Counted from the first letter of the stretch, positions 40,478 through 49,149 are shown. The stretch is 64,000 bases of DNA from Crossiella sp. SN42 (GCF_023897065.1 NZ_JAMHIV010000044.1:1-64000); one strand, 5' to 3'. Notes: a model not told the origin generated them from the letters alone. Numbers and translations are program-made.

Positions 40478-42477
40478 GGGAACGCGGTGACGCTGAACTT
40501 GGACCCCGGGCGCACCCTGGTCCCCGGCGGTGCTCCCTGGCCGAGCACCCTGGAGTCGTCCCCGCCGCCGAAGGCGTGCTGGACCTCCACGGTCAGCCCG
40601 CGCTCGGCCGCCCACTGCCGGACCTCGCCGACGGTCTTGCCCAGCAGCGCGGGCATGGTGACCGCGTTGGAGAGCAGCACGCCGACCCGGCTGCCCTTGG
40701 CCACCTTGGCGCCGATGGCCGGATCGGAGCTGATCACCCGGCCGCCCTCGACGTCGGCGGAGAAGTCCTGGCCCTTCTCGAACGGCTCCAGGCCCACCCT
40801 GCGCAGCTCGGCGAAGGCCGCGTCCCTGGTCATCCCGGCCACGGTCGGCACGTTCACCGGCGCCGCGCCCTTGGACAGCCCGATGGCCACCGCCGCGCCC
40901 ATCTGCACCGGGGTGCCGGCGGGCGGGTCGATCTTGAGCACCTTGCCCTCCGGCACCTCGGAGCTGAAGCCGTCCAGGCCCTTGTCCAGGCGCGGGGCCA
41001 GCTGGGCGTTGCGGATCAGGTCCTCGGCCTCCTGCGGGCTGATGCCCGCTTTGACGTCGGGCACCACCGGGCGGCCGCGGGAGACCACCACGGCGACCTT
41101 GTCCCCGCGCAGCAGGTCGGCGCCGCGGGCCGGATCGGTGCGGATCACGGTGCCCGCGACCACGTCGTTGTGGTGCTCGACCTTGACCTCGGGCACCAGG
41201 TCCGCGGCCTTGACCGCGCTGATCGCGGTCTCCTGGGTCTGCCCGGCCACATCGGGCACCTGGGCCCAGCGGCCGGAGCCCAGCCACCAGGCGGTGATGC
41301 CGATGGCCACCGCGAGCACCGCGACCACCGACACCCAGATGGTGAAGGAGCGGCGGCTGCGCGCGCGTTCCCTGGCCCGCTGCTCGGCCAGGCTGGGCGC
41401 GGGACGCGGCGGGGTCGGCGGACCGGCTGCCGGGGCGAGCTGGGGGAGCTCGGCCCGGGACATCGCCCTGGTGCCCTGCGGCCCGATCGGGGCAGGGGCG
41501 GGCACGGCGGCGCGCGGCACCGCCCGGACGGTGGCGTCCGGATCGTCCACCACCGGCTTCATCTGCTGGGTGACCGCCTCGTCGATCTCCTCGACCGGCA
41601 CCGGGACCGGCACGGTGGCCAGGCCCAGCTTGTCCCGCAACTGCTGCACCGCCAGCAGGAAGGCGGCCGCGTCGGCCGGGCGCTGGTTCGGATCGCGGCG
41701 GGTGGCGGCCAGCACCAGCTCGTCCAGCTCCGCGGGCAGACCGGGCTTGGCCAGGCCGGGCGCGGGCACATCGCTGTTGACGTGCCGGTAGGCCACCGAG
41801 ATCGCGGTGTCACCGGTGTAGGGCTGGGCGCCGGTGAGCATCTCGTAGAGCACGATGCCGGCGGCGTAGACATCGCTGCGGGCATCCGCCGCACCGGTGG
41901 CGACCTGCTCGGGGGAGAGGTAGGCGACCGTGCCCAGGATCATGCTGTCGCTGGTGGTGCCGGCCCCGGCGATCGCCCTGACCAGGCCGAAGTCGGCGAC
42001 CTTGACCGCGCCGCCCTTGCCGATGAGCACGTTCTCCGGCTTGATGTCGCGGTGCACCAGCCCGGAGCGGTGCGCGGCGGCCAGCGCGGAGAGCACCGGC
42101 TCGATCACGCTCAGCGCCAGCGGCACCGGCAGCGGGCCCTGTTTGCGCAGCAGGTCGCGCAGGGTGCCGCCCTGGAGCAGCTCCATCACGATGAAGGCCA
42201 GGTCGCCCTCTGGGGTCGGGTCGATGCCCTGGTCGTACACGCCGACCACGCACGGGTGGTGCAGCCGCGCGGCGCTGCGGGCCTCGCGCTCCAGCCGGTC
42301 CAGGAAGCTCCGGTCGCCGGATAGCCGCTGGTCCATGACCTTGATGGCGACCGGACGGTCCAGCCTGGTGTCGAGCCCGCGGTACACCGTGGACATGCCA
42401 CCGTGCGCGATCAATCCCTCGACCCGGTATCGGCGCTCCAACACCGTGCCGGTCAGTACTGAACCCCGCGTCTGCAC
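40474..42477 (-). CDS. pknL: PASTA-domain Ser/Thr protein kinase PknL
   Basis: 667 aa. Kinase domain (~15-280): Gly-rich loop 'AHGGMSTVYRG', K46 in 'VAIKVM', 'HRDIKPENV' (D144), 'DFG' (D162), and activation loop with 'TTSDS' phosphosites (174-178). A juxtamembrane Pro/Ala linker, one membrane helix ('FTIWVSVVAVLAVAIGITAWW', ~390-410) and four extracellular PASTA repeats (~415-667) follow. It senses wall precursors/muropeptides and phosphorylates, among others, the neighbouring DNA-binding protein (Rv2175c in M. tuberculosis). The mycobacterial PknL lacks PASTA repeats, so this longer form resembles corynebacterial PknL. The GTG start is set by a leaderless -10. Confidence 0.94.
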   Translation of the reverse strand: MQTRGSVLTGTVLERRYRVEGLIAHGGMSTVYRGLDTRLDRPVAIKVMDQRLSGDRSFLDRLEREARSAARLHHPCVVGVYDQGIDPTPEGDLAFIVMELLQGGTLRDLLRKQGPLPVPLALSVIEPVLSALAAAHRSGLVHRDIKPENVLIGKGGAVKVADFGLVRAIAGAGTTSDSMILGTVAYLSPEQVATGAADARSDVYAAGIVLYEMLTGAQPYTGDTAISVAYRHVNSDVPAPGLAKPGLPAELDELVLAATRRDPNQRPADAAAFLLAVQQLRDKLGLATVPVPVPVEEIDEAVTQQMKPVVDDPDATVRAVPRAAVPAPAPIGPQGTRAMSRAELPQLAPAAGPPTPPRPAPSLAEQRARERARSRRSFTIWVSVVAVLAVAIGITAWWLGSGRWAQVPDVAGQTQETAISAVKAADLVPEVKVEHHNDVVAGTVIRTDPARGADLLRGDKVAVVVSRGRPVVPDVKAGISPQEAEDLIRNAQLAPRLDKGLDGFSSEVPEGKVLKIDPPAGTPVQMGAAVAIGLSKGAAPVNVPTVAGMTRDAAFAELRRVGLEPFEKGQDFSADVEGGRVISSDPAIGAKVAKGSRVGVLLSNAVTMPALLGKTVGEVRQWAAERGLTVEVQHAFGGGDDSRVLGQGAPPGTRVRPGSKFSVTAFP

Positions 42478-42483
42478 AACCCG

Positions 42484-42489
42484 ATCGTA
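42484..42489 (-). promoter_or_regulatory. -10 element TACGAT, leaderless start of pknL
   Basis: On the minus strand TACGAT lies 6 nt before GTG 42477. Confidence 0.6.
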
Positions 42490-42551
42490 CGGAGCGGGGT
42501 CAATCCGTGGTTCAGCGCACACCCAGTCGGAATGTGGCAGGCTGATGAGCT

Positions 42552-42917
42552 GTGAGTACGATCCCTGCCGCCGATGACGTGCTGAAGCGCGAGGTGGAGG
42601 TCCTGCCGCTGCCCACGGTCGCGGAGCACCTCGGCCTGCCGATCACCCGGGTCCACCAGATGTTGCGCGACGGCCAGCTGCTCGCGGTGCGCCGTGACCG
42701 GGTGTTGTCCGTGCCAGCGGACTTCCTCGACGACAACGGCGTGGTCAAGCACCTAGCCGGCACGATCACCGTGCTCAAGGACGGTGGTTACACCGTGGAG
42801 GACATCCTGCGCTGGCTGTTCACCGAGGACGACTCGTTGCCGGGCACCCCGGTCGACGCGCTGCGCTCGGACCGCTCCCGCGAGGTGAAGCGGCGCGCCC
42901 AGGCGATGGCGTTCTGA
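42552..42917 (+). CDS. winged-helix DNA-binding protein, Rv2175c homologue
   Basis: 121 aa. 'LPTVAEHLGLPITRVHQMLRDGQLLAVRRDRVLSVPADFL' is a winged helix-turn-helix, and the C-terminal half ('VLKDGGYTVEDILRWLFTEDDSLPGTP') is a conserved helical domain unique to this family. In M. tuberculosis Rv2175c is a PknL substrate whose phosphorylation abolishes DNA binding; it is divergently encoded next to pknL, exactly as here. The N-terminal Thr-containing tail (STIPAADD) may hold the phospho-acceptor. GTG start; no good ribosome site, so possibly leaderless with a poor -10. Confidence 0.92.
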   Translation: MSTIPAADDVLKREVEVLPLPTVAEHLGLPITRVHQMLRDGQLLAVRRDRVLSVPADFLDDNGVVKHLAGTITVLKDGGYTVEDILRWLFTEDDSLPGTPVDALRSDRSREVKRRAQAMAF

Positions 42918-42969
42918 GGTTCCCCCGTCGGCCGACCGTGGCGGCGCCACCGCCGTCACGGTCACCAGT

Positions 42970-44628
42970 TCAGGTGACTGGAGAAGAGCGCAGCCGCAGC
43001 GGGTCCGGGCGGACCAGCGAGGCCGCGGCCAGCGCGGAGACCGCGAACGCCCCGGCCAGGTAGCCCCAGTCGTAGAGCGCCGACTCGCCGGTGGGGTAGG
43101 TGACCAGCAGCAGCCACACCGAGGCGGCCACCACGCCCACCACCACGCGGCCGGACCAGGCGAAACCCGCGGCCAGCACCAGCGCCCAGCTGAAGTACCA
43201 GGGGAAGGTGGTCGGCGAGAGCACCGAGGCGGCCAGCAGCACCAGGGCCGCGTGGTGCACCGCGGTCTTGCCGCCGGTGCGGGCCAGCCACCACTGCCGC
43301 AGGCCGAAGGCGATCAGCAGCAGGTAGCCGGTGGTCCTGGCCACGCCGAGGAACCAGCCGCCGTCCACCGTGAAGAACACGCTGACCAGGCCGTGCACCA
43401 GCTGGCCCGCCGCGGTGGGCAGCGACAGCCAGTTGATCACCGCGGAGGAGTTGCTCAGCGCGTGCAGCCAGCCGAGGCCGACCCCGGCGGCGAGCATGGT
43501 CAGCGCGAAGGTGCCGGTGAACACGGCCAGCCCGCCGGCCACCGCGCGGCCGAGCCTGCGGCGTGGTGAACCGGCCATCCGGGCCGCCCACATCCACACC
43601 AGGAACGGCAGCGCGAGCGCCGCGGTCGCCTTCACCGCGACCGCCAGGCTGACCAGCGCGATGCCCAGCACGAACCGGCGGTCCAGCACGAAGACCACGC
43701 CCGCGGCGAGCAGGCCGACCATGAGCAGGTCGTTGTGCGGGCCGCCGACCAGGTGCACCAGGATCAGCGGGTTGGCCGCGGCCAGCCACAGCGCCAGCGG
43801 GGCCTTGCCGCCCAGCCGCACGGCCAGCCGGGGCAGCGCCCAGCACAGCAACACCAGGCCGCTGACCAGCGCCAGCCGCATCAGCACCACGCCGAGGATC
43901 ATGCTGTCGCCGGTGAGCGCGACCACGCCCTTGGCGATGAGGATGAACAGCGGGCCGTAAGGCGCGGGGCTGTTCTGCCAGAGCCAGCTCACGTTCTCCA
44001 GCAGCGGCCCCCGGCTGAGCTCGATCGGGCCTGCCACATAAGGGTCGTAGCCCTGCCAGGCCAGCGCGCCCTGGGCCAGGTAGCTGTAGATGTCCCGGCT
44101 GAACAGCGGCGGCGCGATCAGCAGCGGCAGCGTCCACACGCCGATGGCCAGCAGCATCCCGCGCGCCGAGGTCCGGCCCGCCCAGACGTCGCGGCCCAGC
44201 CGGACCCAGGCCAGCACGATCAGCGCGAGACCGCCGTAGAGCAGCAGGGTGGCCAGGTCCTTGCCGTGGCCGAAGCGCACCCAGCTGAAACCGGTGTCGG
44301 CCAGCAGCGGGTCGCGCACCAGCACGCCGCCCGCGCCGACGCCGCCGAGGGCGATGAAGGCCGAGCCGAGCCCGCCGAGCAGCACCGAGCGCAGCGACAC
44401 CGGCCGCGGTCCCGGCGCGGGATCCGGCGCCGGCTCCGCGGCCGCGGTGGCGGTGGTGACGGGGGTGACGACCGGGCGCTCGGGCGCCTCGGGCCGCGTC
44501 ATCGGCTGGGTGACCACGTCCGTGCTGCCCGCCGTCAGCGGCGCGGCGAGCACCTGTGCGACCTCATGCGAAAAACGCACCGGTTCACCGCCGGCGCTCG
44601 AACGAGGAAGCGAGGGAATGGAGGTCAT
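42970..44628 (-). CDS. mptA: polyprenol-phosphomannose-dependent alpha-1,6-mannosyltransferase
   Basis: 552 aa, GT-C type with about 12-13 membrane helices and a short N-terminal cytoplasmic tail rich in Pro/Ala. Start ATG 44628 with GGAGGTCGCG adjacent; an ATG at 44640 is upstream of that ribosome site. Conserved loop 'ALAWQGYDPYVAGPIELSRGPLLENVSWLWQNSPAPYGPLF' carries the acidic catalytic region of the GT87/MptA-MptB family. It extends the alpha-1,6-mannan backbone of lipomannan outside the membrane using decaprenyl/polyprenyl-phosphomannose. Equivalent to Rv2174. Downstream of idsA2 in the same direction. Confidence 0.92.
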   Translation of the reverse strand: MTSIPSLPRSSAGGEPVRFSHEVAQVLAAPLTAGSTDVVTQPMTRPEAPERPVVTPVTTATAAAEPAPDPAPGPRPVSLRSVLLGGLGSAFIALGGVGAGGVLVRDPLLADTGFSWVRFGHGKDLATLLLYGGLALIVLAWVRLGRDVWAGRTSARGMLLAIGVWTLPLLIAPPLFSRDIYSYLAQGALAWQGYDPYVAGPIELSRGPLLENVSWLWQNSPAPYGPLFILIAKGVVALTGDSMILGVVLMRLALVSGLVLLCWALPRLAVRLGGKAPLALWLAAANPLILVHLVGGPHNDLLMVGLLAAGVVFVLDRRFVLGIALVSLAVAVKATAALALPFLVWMWAARMAGSPRRRLGRAVAGGLAVFTGTFALTMLAAGVGLGWLHALSNSSAVINWLSLPTAAGQLVHGLVSVFFTVDGGWFLGVARTTGYLLLIAFGLRQWWLARTGGKTAVHHAALVLLAASVLSPTTFPWYFSWALVLAAGFAWSGRVVVGVVAASVWLLLVTYPTGESALYDWGYLAGAFAVSALAAASLVRPDPLRLRSSPVT

Positions 44629-44795
44629 CGCGACCTCCATGGTCCCACAACGGCTTCGTGCCCCGGCACGGGATCGGGACCGGGGAGACGCAGGTCATCA
44701 ATCCCTCGCCCCTTGGTGCCATTCAGGTGTCAGTCGGAAGAGGGAATTCCGGCGGTCCTGTTTCCAGCCCGTGTCAGCGCGGTGACAACCATTGG

Positions 44796-45905
44796 TCAGT
44801 GGTCGCGGCGGGTGGCCTCGATCGCGAGCTCGGCGAGCTTGCCGCGGGCCTGCTCCTCGGCCATCGGCGCGGTCGCCAGCGCGCTCAGCGCGGCCTCGGT
44901 GTGCGCGGTGATCCGCTGCTCCACCGCCGCCACCGCGCCCAGCCGGTGCAGCAGCTCCCTGGTCCGGTCCACCCCGGCCTCGTCCAGCTCCGGGTTGCCG
45001 ATCGCGGCCTGCAAGGCGACCAGCGCTGGCCGGTCGCCCAGCTCCTCGGCCTGCCGCAGGCCGAGCGTGACCAGCAGCGTGCGCTTGCCCTCGCGCAGGT
45101 CGTCACCAGCGGGTTTGCCGGTGACCTTGGGGTCGCCGAACACGCCGAGCAGGTCATCGCGCAGCTGGAAGCCGATGCCGAGGTCGGTGCCGAAGGCGCG
45201 CAGCCCGGCGATCAGCTCCGGCGAGCCACCGGCCAGCGCGGCGCCCAGGTGCAGCGGCCGCTCCACGGTGTAGGCGGCGGTCTTGTACCGGTTGATCCGC
45301 ATCGCGGTCTCCGGCTCGTTCGCCGCGCGGGCCTGGGCCAGCACGTCCAGGTACTGCCCGACCAGCACCTCGGTGCGCATGGACCGCCACACCGGGCGCG
45401 CCCGCGCCAGCGCGGCCTGGTCCAGCGCGGCGTCGTAGAGCAGGTCGTCGGCCCAGGCCAGGGCCAGGTCGCCGAGCAGGATCGCGGCGGAGAGCCCGAA
45501 GGCGTCCGGGGTGCCCGCCCAGCCTGCCGCGTGGTGCTGCATGGCGAAGCGCACGTGCAGGGTCGGCTGCCCGCGCCGCCGGTCCGAGGAGTCCATCAGG
45601 TCGTCGTGCACCAGCGCGCAGGCCTGGATCAGCTCCAGCGAGCTGACCGCGCGCAGCACCTCCGGCGCGTCCGGCGACTCCGGCCGCCCGCCCCCGGCCC
45701 GCCAGCCCCACCAGGCGAAAGTCGGCCGGATCCGCTTGCCGCCGTCCAGGATGAAACTGGTCAGCGAGTCCATCGCGGCGGCGACCGTCTCGTCGATCGC
45801 GTCGATCTCCCGCCGGCGCTCCTCCAGGAACTCCCGGAGCGCCTCGTGCACGTGCGCGGTGAGGTCGACGTCGATCGGATGGCGCAGCAGCTGCGGTGGA
45901 GGCAC
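44796..45905 (-). CDS. idsA2: trans-polyprenyl diphosphate synthase
   Basis: 369 aa. First Asp-rich motif 'LVHDDLMDSSDRRRGQPT' (DDLMD plus Arg pair) and second 'FQLRDDLLGVFGD' are intact. 'ILDGGKRIRPTFAWWGW' binds IPP, and a bulky residue 4-5 before the first motif ('IQACALVHDD') governs chain length, suggesting a C15-C20 product. It makes FPP or GGPP, feeding polyprenol carriers and terpenoids. GTG start preceded by CAGGAT at 6 nt, the leaderless pattern with C for T. Equivalent to Rv2173. The only canonical prenyl chain synthase in the window and a possible supplier of the terpene-synthase-like proteins. Confidence 0.93.
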   Translation of the reverse strand: MPPPQLLRHPIDVDLTAHVHEALREFLEERRREIDAIDETVAAAMDSLTSFILDGGKRIRPTFAWWGWRAGGGRPESPDAPEVLRAVSSLELIQACALVHDDLMDSSDRRRGQPTLHVRFAMQHHAAGWAGTPDAFGLSAAILLGDLALAWADDLLYDAALDQAALARARPVWRSMRTEVLVGQYLDVLAQARAANEPETAMRINRYKTAAYTVERPLHLGAALAGGSPELIAGLRAFGTDLGIGFQLRDDLLGVFGDPKVTGKPAGDDLREGKRTLLVTLGLRQAEELGDRPALVALQAAIGNPELDEAGVDRTRELLHRLGAVAAVEQRITAHTEAALSALATAPMAEEQARGKLAELAIEATRRDH

Positions 45906-46054
45906 CCTTCAATCCTGCGTGTTCCTCCGCCTGGGCGCATGCCCGGGTGGCGAAACTCCCATTTGCGGCACCTGGTATCAAGGTCGGCCGGACCGTGCCG
46001 CGAAGGGCGGATCCACTTGTTGGAACAACCCGCCAAAGCGGCATTCCGGGCCAG

Positions 46055-46060
46055 TAACCT
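46055..46060 (+). promoter_or_regulatory. -10 element TAACCT, leaderless start of metF
   Basis: TAACCT lies 6 nt before ATG 46067. Confidence 0.6.
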
Positions 46061-46066
46061 TGGCGT

Positions 46067-46960
46067 ATGACGTCGGTGGTGGATCGCCTGTGCACAGGCA
46101 GACCCTCGTTCTCGGTGGAGTTCTTCCCGCCGGGTGATGAGAACGCGGAACGGGGCCTGTGGCGCTCGATCCGGGAGCTGGAACCGCTGGAACCCACGTT
46201 CGTCTCGGTCACCTACGGCGCGGGCGGCTCCAAGCGGGACCGCACCATCCGGATCACCGGCCGCATCGCCGCGGAGACCACGCTGCTGCCGGTGGCGCAC
46301 CTGACCGCGGTGAACCACTCGGTGGCCGAGCTGCGCAACATCATCGGCTGGTACGCCTCGGCCGGGGTGACCAACGTGCTCGCGCTGCGCGGCGACCCGC
46401 CCGGCGACCCGCACGGCGACTGGATCCCGCACCCTGAGGGCCTGGCCTACGCCGAGGACCTGGTCCGCCTGGTGCGCGGGCTCGGCGACTTCTGCGTCAG
46501 CGTGGCCTGCTTCCCCAACGGCCACCCGCGCTCACCCGACCTGGACACCGACGCGGACTACCTGGTCCGCAAGTTCGACGCCGGCGCCCAGTACGCGGTG
46601 TCCCAGACGGTGTTCCGGGTGGAGGAGTTCCTCCGGCTGCGCGACCGGGTGGCCGCGCGCGGGGTGGACGTGGACCGGGTGCCGCTGCTGCCCGGCCTGA
46701 TGCCGATCACCTCGGTCAAGGGTGTGCGCCGGATGGCCGAGCTCTCCGGCGACCCGATCCCGGCCGAGGTGCTGGCCCGGATCGACCCGATCGCCGACGA
46801 CCCGGCCGCGGTGCGCGCGGAGGGCGTGCGGATCGCCACCGAGCTGTCCGAGCGGTTGCTGGCCGAGGGCGTGCGGAACCTGCACTACTACACGCTGAAC
46901 AAGTCGACCGCGACGCGCGAGGTGCTGGAAAACCTCGGACTGGTACCCGCCAGAGCGTGA
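46067..46960 (+). CDS. metF: methylenetetrahydrofolate reductase-family flavoprotein
   Basis: 297 aa, (beta/alpha)8. 'SVEFFPPGDENAERGL' holds the catalytic Glu region, 'FVSVTYGAGGSKRDRT' the folate site, 'LALRGDPPG' the FAD-binding 'RGD' signature, and 'AGAQYAVSQTVF' the MetF-type 'GA(D/Q)' motif. It reduces 5,10-methylene-THF to 5-methyl-THF for methionine synthesis. Its neighbour in mycobacteria, Rv2172c, is in the same spot next to idsA2 and has been discussed as an MTHFR, which supports the assignment. Leaderless ATG start. Confidence 0.9.
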   Translation: MTSVVDRLCTGRPSFSVEFFPPGDENAERGLWRSIRELEPLEPTFVSVTYGAGGSKRDRTIRITGRIAAETTLLPVAHLTAVNHSVAELRNIIGWYASAGVTNVLALRGDPPGDPHGDWIPHPEGLAYAEDLVRLVRGLGDFCVSVACFPNGHPRSPDLDTDADYLVRKFDAGAQYAVSQTVFRVEEFLRLRDRVAARGVDVDRVPLLPGLMPITSVKGVRRMAELSGDPIPAEVLARIDPIADDPAAVRAEGVRIATELSERLLAEGVRNLHYYTLNKSTATREVLENLGLVPARA

Positions 46961-46964
46961 AAGT

Positions 46965-46996
46965 CCGGCCCTGCGGTCTGCACGGACCGTAGGGCC
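46965..46996 (+). terminator. hairpin terminator after metF
   Basis: 13-bp stem CGGCCCTGCGGTC / GACCGTAGGGCCG (one G-U pair), 6-nt loop, starting 4 nt past the stop codon. Confidence 0.75.
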
Positions 46997-47123
46997 GACT
47001 GGTCCACTCAGGTGCAGCCGTTCGTCGCATCCGGTCTCCTTGTGATGAACAGATACGGTGAATACCGTTGCGCCACATGACTTTCGCTATGGTCATCGGA
47101 CCCGGCGAAAGGTGGAGCCACCC

Positions 47124-47333
47124 GTGACGGCCCCGGATGCGCAGCCCCTGCTGTCGGATCACGCGCAGCTGACCATCGTGCTGGTGGTGTGGGTGGCGGT
47201 CGTGGTGGTGCTGACCGTGGTGGTGCTGCGCTCCTGCTGGCGCCGCAAGCAGGCCGACCGGCGATCGCGCGCGGCGGAGGCCGGGCCGTTCATCCGCCTG
47301 CTGCCCCCGGAACCGGACACCAAGGCCTCCTGA
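47124..47333 (+). CDS. small single-pass membrane protein, 69 aa
   Basis: GTG 47124 with GGTGGAG (47111-47117) 6 nt upstream. A short polar N-terminus is followed by one hydrophobic helix ('LTIVLVVWVAVVVVLTVVVL', ~16-35) and an Arg/Lys-rich tail (N-out/C-in predicted), ending 'RLLPPEPDTKAS'. Function unknown. A longer frame from 47058 overlaps the promoter region and has a poorer start context. It precedes the secreted lipase by 54 nt, so may be co-transcribed. Confidence 0.65.
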   Translation: MTAPDAQPLLSDHAQLTIVLVVWVAVVVVLTVVVLRSCWRRKQADRRSRAAEAGPFIRLLPPEPDTKAS

Positions 47334-47387
47334 CCGGGTAGGTCTGGCACCACCCCGCGACTCCACCGCAGGAGGCGGCCTGACGCC

Positions 47388-48614
47388 ATGTCGATCGCCG
47401 GTCTTGATCGACAAGCTGGTGCCGTGCTTGCGAAACGACTCCTCCCGCTGACCCTGACCTGCGCCGCCGCGCTGGCCGCGACCGCCTGCGCCACCGCCAC
47501 CCCGCCCGCCCCCGGACAGCGCGGCTCGGTAATCTCCACCACCCAGGTGGCTGAGCTGAGCGCCGAGCAGGTGCGCGCCCAGCTGACCGCGGCCAAGATC
47601 GACCACGCTCAGGTCCGCTACGGCGTGACCGCGCACCGGGTGGTGTACCGGACCGTCGGCGTGCGCGGCGAGCCCACCACCGCCAGCCAGTTGATCGCCT
47701 TGCCCCGCAACGACCACAGCGACCTGGGCGTGGTCTCCTGGCTGCACGGCACCACGGTCTACCGCGGCGACGTGGCCTCGGTGAAGCCCGAGTCCACCGA
47801 CCGCGCCGCCGCGCTGCTGTTCGCCGCCACCGGCCGGGCCGTCTCCGCCCCCGACTACCTCGGCCTGGGCGAGGGCCCCGGCCACCACCCCTACGGCCAC
47901 CCGCAAGCCACCGTCTCCGCCGCCCTGGACGCCCTGCGCGCGGCCAGGGAGGTCGCCGGGAAGCAGGGCCGCACCTTCGACGAGCGGCTGCGGATCAGCG
48001 GCTTCTCCCAGGGCGGCCCGGCCACCATGCTGCTGGGCCGGGCGGTGCAGGAGGGCGCGGACCCGGCCTTCACCCTGGACGCGCTGGCCCCGGTCGGCGG
48101 CCCGTTCGAGCTGAGCCGGTTCGAGGCCGACGCCGCCCGGGACGAGGTGGACAAGGCCGCGCTGTACCTGGCCTACTTCGGCACCGCCTGGCACCGGATG
48201 TACGGCCTGTACGACTCGCCCCGCCAGGCCTTCCGCGAGCCCTACGCCGACCGGGTGGAGACCCTCTTCGACGGCGACCACAGGACCCAGGAGATCGCCG
48301 CCGCCCTGCCCCCCAAAGCGAAGGACCTGTTCACCGAGGACTTCCTGGCCAAGATCCGCAACCCGGCCGGCCCCTTCCGCGACCAGCTCCGCGCCATGGA
48401 CACCACCTGCGACTGGCGGCCCGCGGTGCCGGTGGAGATCTTCCACGCCGCGGGGGACCGGGATGTGGCCTTCGCGCACGCGCGGCAGTGCGCGGGTCAG
48501 CTCGCGGGCAAGGGAGCGGCGCACACGGTCACCGATGTGGGGGCGGTCGACCACAACGGCTCGGTGCGCGCCGCGCTGCCCCGGATCGCGGCGAAGTTCG
48601 CCCCGGCCAGCTGA
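47388..48614 (+). CDS. secreted lipoprotein alpha/beta-hydrolase (LIP-type lipase)
   Basis: 408 aa. ATG with GGAGG 12 nt upstream (alternative GTG 47424). A signal peptide with lipobox 'LAATAC' (Cys ~34) marks an exported lipoprotein. Alpha/beta-hydrolase core: 'VVSWLHGTTVYRGD' (oxyanion), 'VSAPDYLGLGEGPG', nucleophile 'ISGFSQGGPA' (Ser ~206), acid in 'FHAAGDRDVAFA', and His near 'VGAVDHNGSV'. This arrangement and the 'APDYLG(L)G' block match secretory LIP-family lipases/esterases acting on acyl-lipids. The gene abuts the convergent ridA (no gap). Confidence 0.88.
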   Translation: MSIAGLDRQAGAVLAKRLLPLTLTCAAALAATACATATPPAPGQRGSVISTTQVAELSAEQVRAQLTAAKIDHAQVRYGVTAHRVVYRTVGVRGEPTTASQLIALPRNDHSDLGVVSWLHGTTVYRGDVASVKPESTDRAAALLFAATGRAVSAPDYLGLGEGPGHHPYGHPQATVSAALDALRAAREVAGKQGRTFDERLRISGFSQGGPATMLLGRAVQEGADPAFTLDALAPVGGPFELSRFEADAARDEVDKAALYLAYFGTAWHRMYGLYDSPRQAFREPYADRVETLFDGDHRTQEIAAALPPKAKDLFTEDFLAKIRNPAGPFRDQLRAMDTTCDWRPAVPVEIFHAAGDRDVAFAHARQCAGQLAGKGAAHTVTDVGAVDHNGSVRAALPRIAAKFAPAS

Positions 48615-48995
48615 TCAGAGCCGCGCGTCCACCTCGATCTCGATCCGCGCCCTGGCATCCAGCAGCCCGCAGATCGCCAGCGTCGCCGCGGGCCGCGCCG
48701 CGCCAAAAGCCTTGCGCAGCAATGGCCAGCAGGGCTCGAAGTCGGCGCGGTCCGGCAGCAGGTAGCGCACCCGCACCACGTTGGCGAAGGTGCACCCGGC
48801 CTCGGCCAGGGCCTGCTCGATGTTGCGCAGGCACTGGGCGGCCTGGGTCAGCAGGTCCTCGGAGATGGTCATCGTGGTGTAGTCGAAGCCGGTGGTGCCG
48901 GAGACGTGGACGTGGTCCCCGGCCACCACGGCCCTGGAGTACCCGATCTGCTCCTCGAACGTCGATCCGCTGGAGATCAACCGTCGCTGTGTCAT
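48615..48995 (-). CDS. ridA: RidA (YjgF/YER057c) family enamine/imine deaminase
   Basis: 126 aa. 'SSGSTFEEQIGYSRAVVAGDHVHVSGTTGFDY' (N-terminal strand), 'QAAQCLRNIEQALAEAGCTFANVVRVRYLLPD', and 'ARPAATLAICGLLDARARIEIEVDA' with the conserved Arg and the C-terminal 'IEVDA'. It hydrolyses reactive 2-aminoacrylate/imine intermediates of PLP enzymes or acts on a related substrate. Start set by the leaderless TAGGTT, whose bases overlap the stop of the small gene upstream. Confidence 0.9.
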   Translation of the reverse strand: MTQRRLISSGSTFEEQIGYSRAVVAGDHVHVSGTTGFDYTTMTISEDLLTQAAQCLRNIEQALAEAGCTFANVVRVRYLLPDRADFEPCWPLLRKAFGAARPAATLAICGLLDARARIEIEVDARL

Positions 48996-49002
48996 GCCGG
49001 GA

Positions 49003-49008
49003 AACCTA
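49003..49008 (-). promoter_or_regulatory. -10 element TAGGTT, leaderless start of ridA
   Basis: On the minus strand TAGGTT lies 7 nt before ATG 48995. The same 9-nt context (CCTAGGTTT) recurs at 49210-49202 upstream of the small gene. Confidence 0.6.
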
Positions 49009-49149
49009 GGCGCGGGAGCGGTTTCCTGGCGAGGCGGTTCCCGGCCGGGGCCGGGCCGCGGTGGTCCGGCCGCCGCGCCGCTTTCCGGCGCGCAGGACCA
49101 CCTGTAGGTCGCCGGTCGGCCTGGTGTTGTGGAACTGTGTCGCCGCCAT
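49006..49149 (-). CDS. small basic protein, 47 aa
   Basis: ATG 49149 with a near-perfect AGGAGGGTCACC ribosome site (about 6 nt spacing) to a TAG that overlaps the ridA -10 box. A TAGGTT -10 element at 49209-49204 would start transcription about 50 nt upstream. Composition is very Arg/Gly/Thr/Pro-rich with no Cys or Trp ('AGKRRGGRTTAARPRPG'), so likely disordered and nucleic-acid- or membrane-binding. No family recognised. Confidence 0.55.
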   Translation of the reverse strand: MAATQFHNTRPTGDLQVVLRAGKRRGGRTTAARPRPGTASPGNRSRA

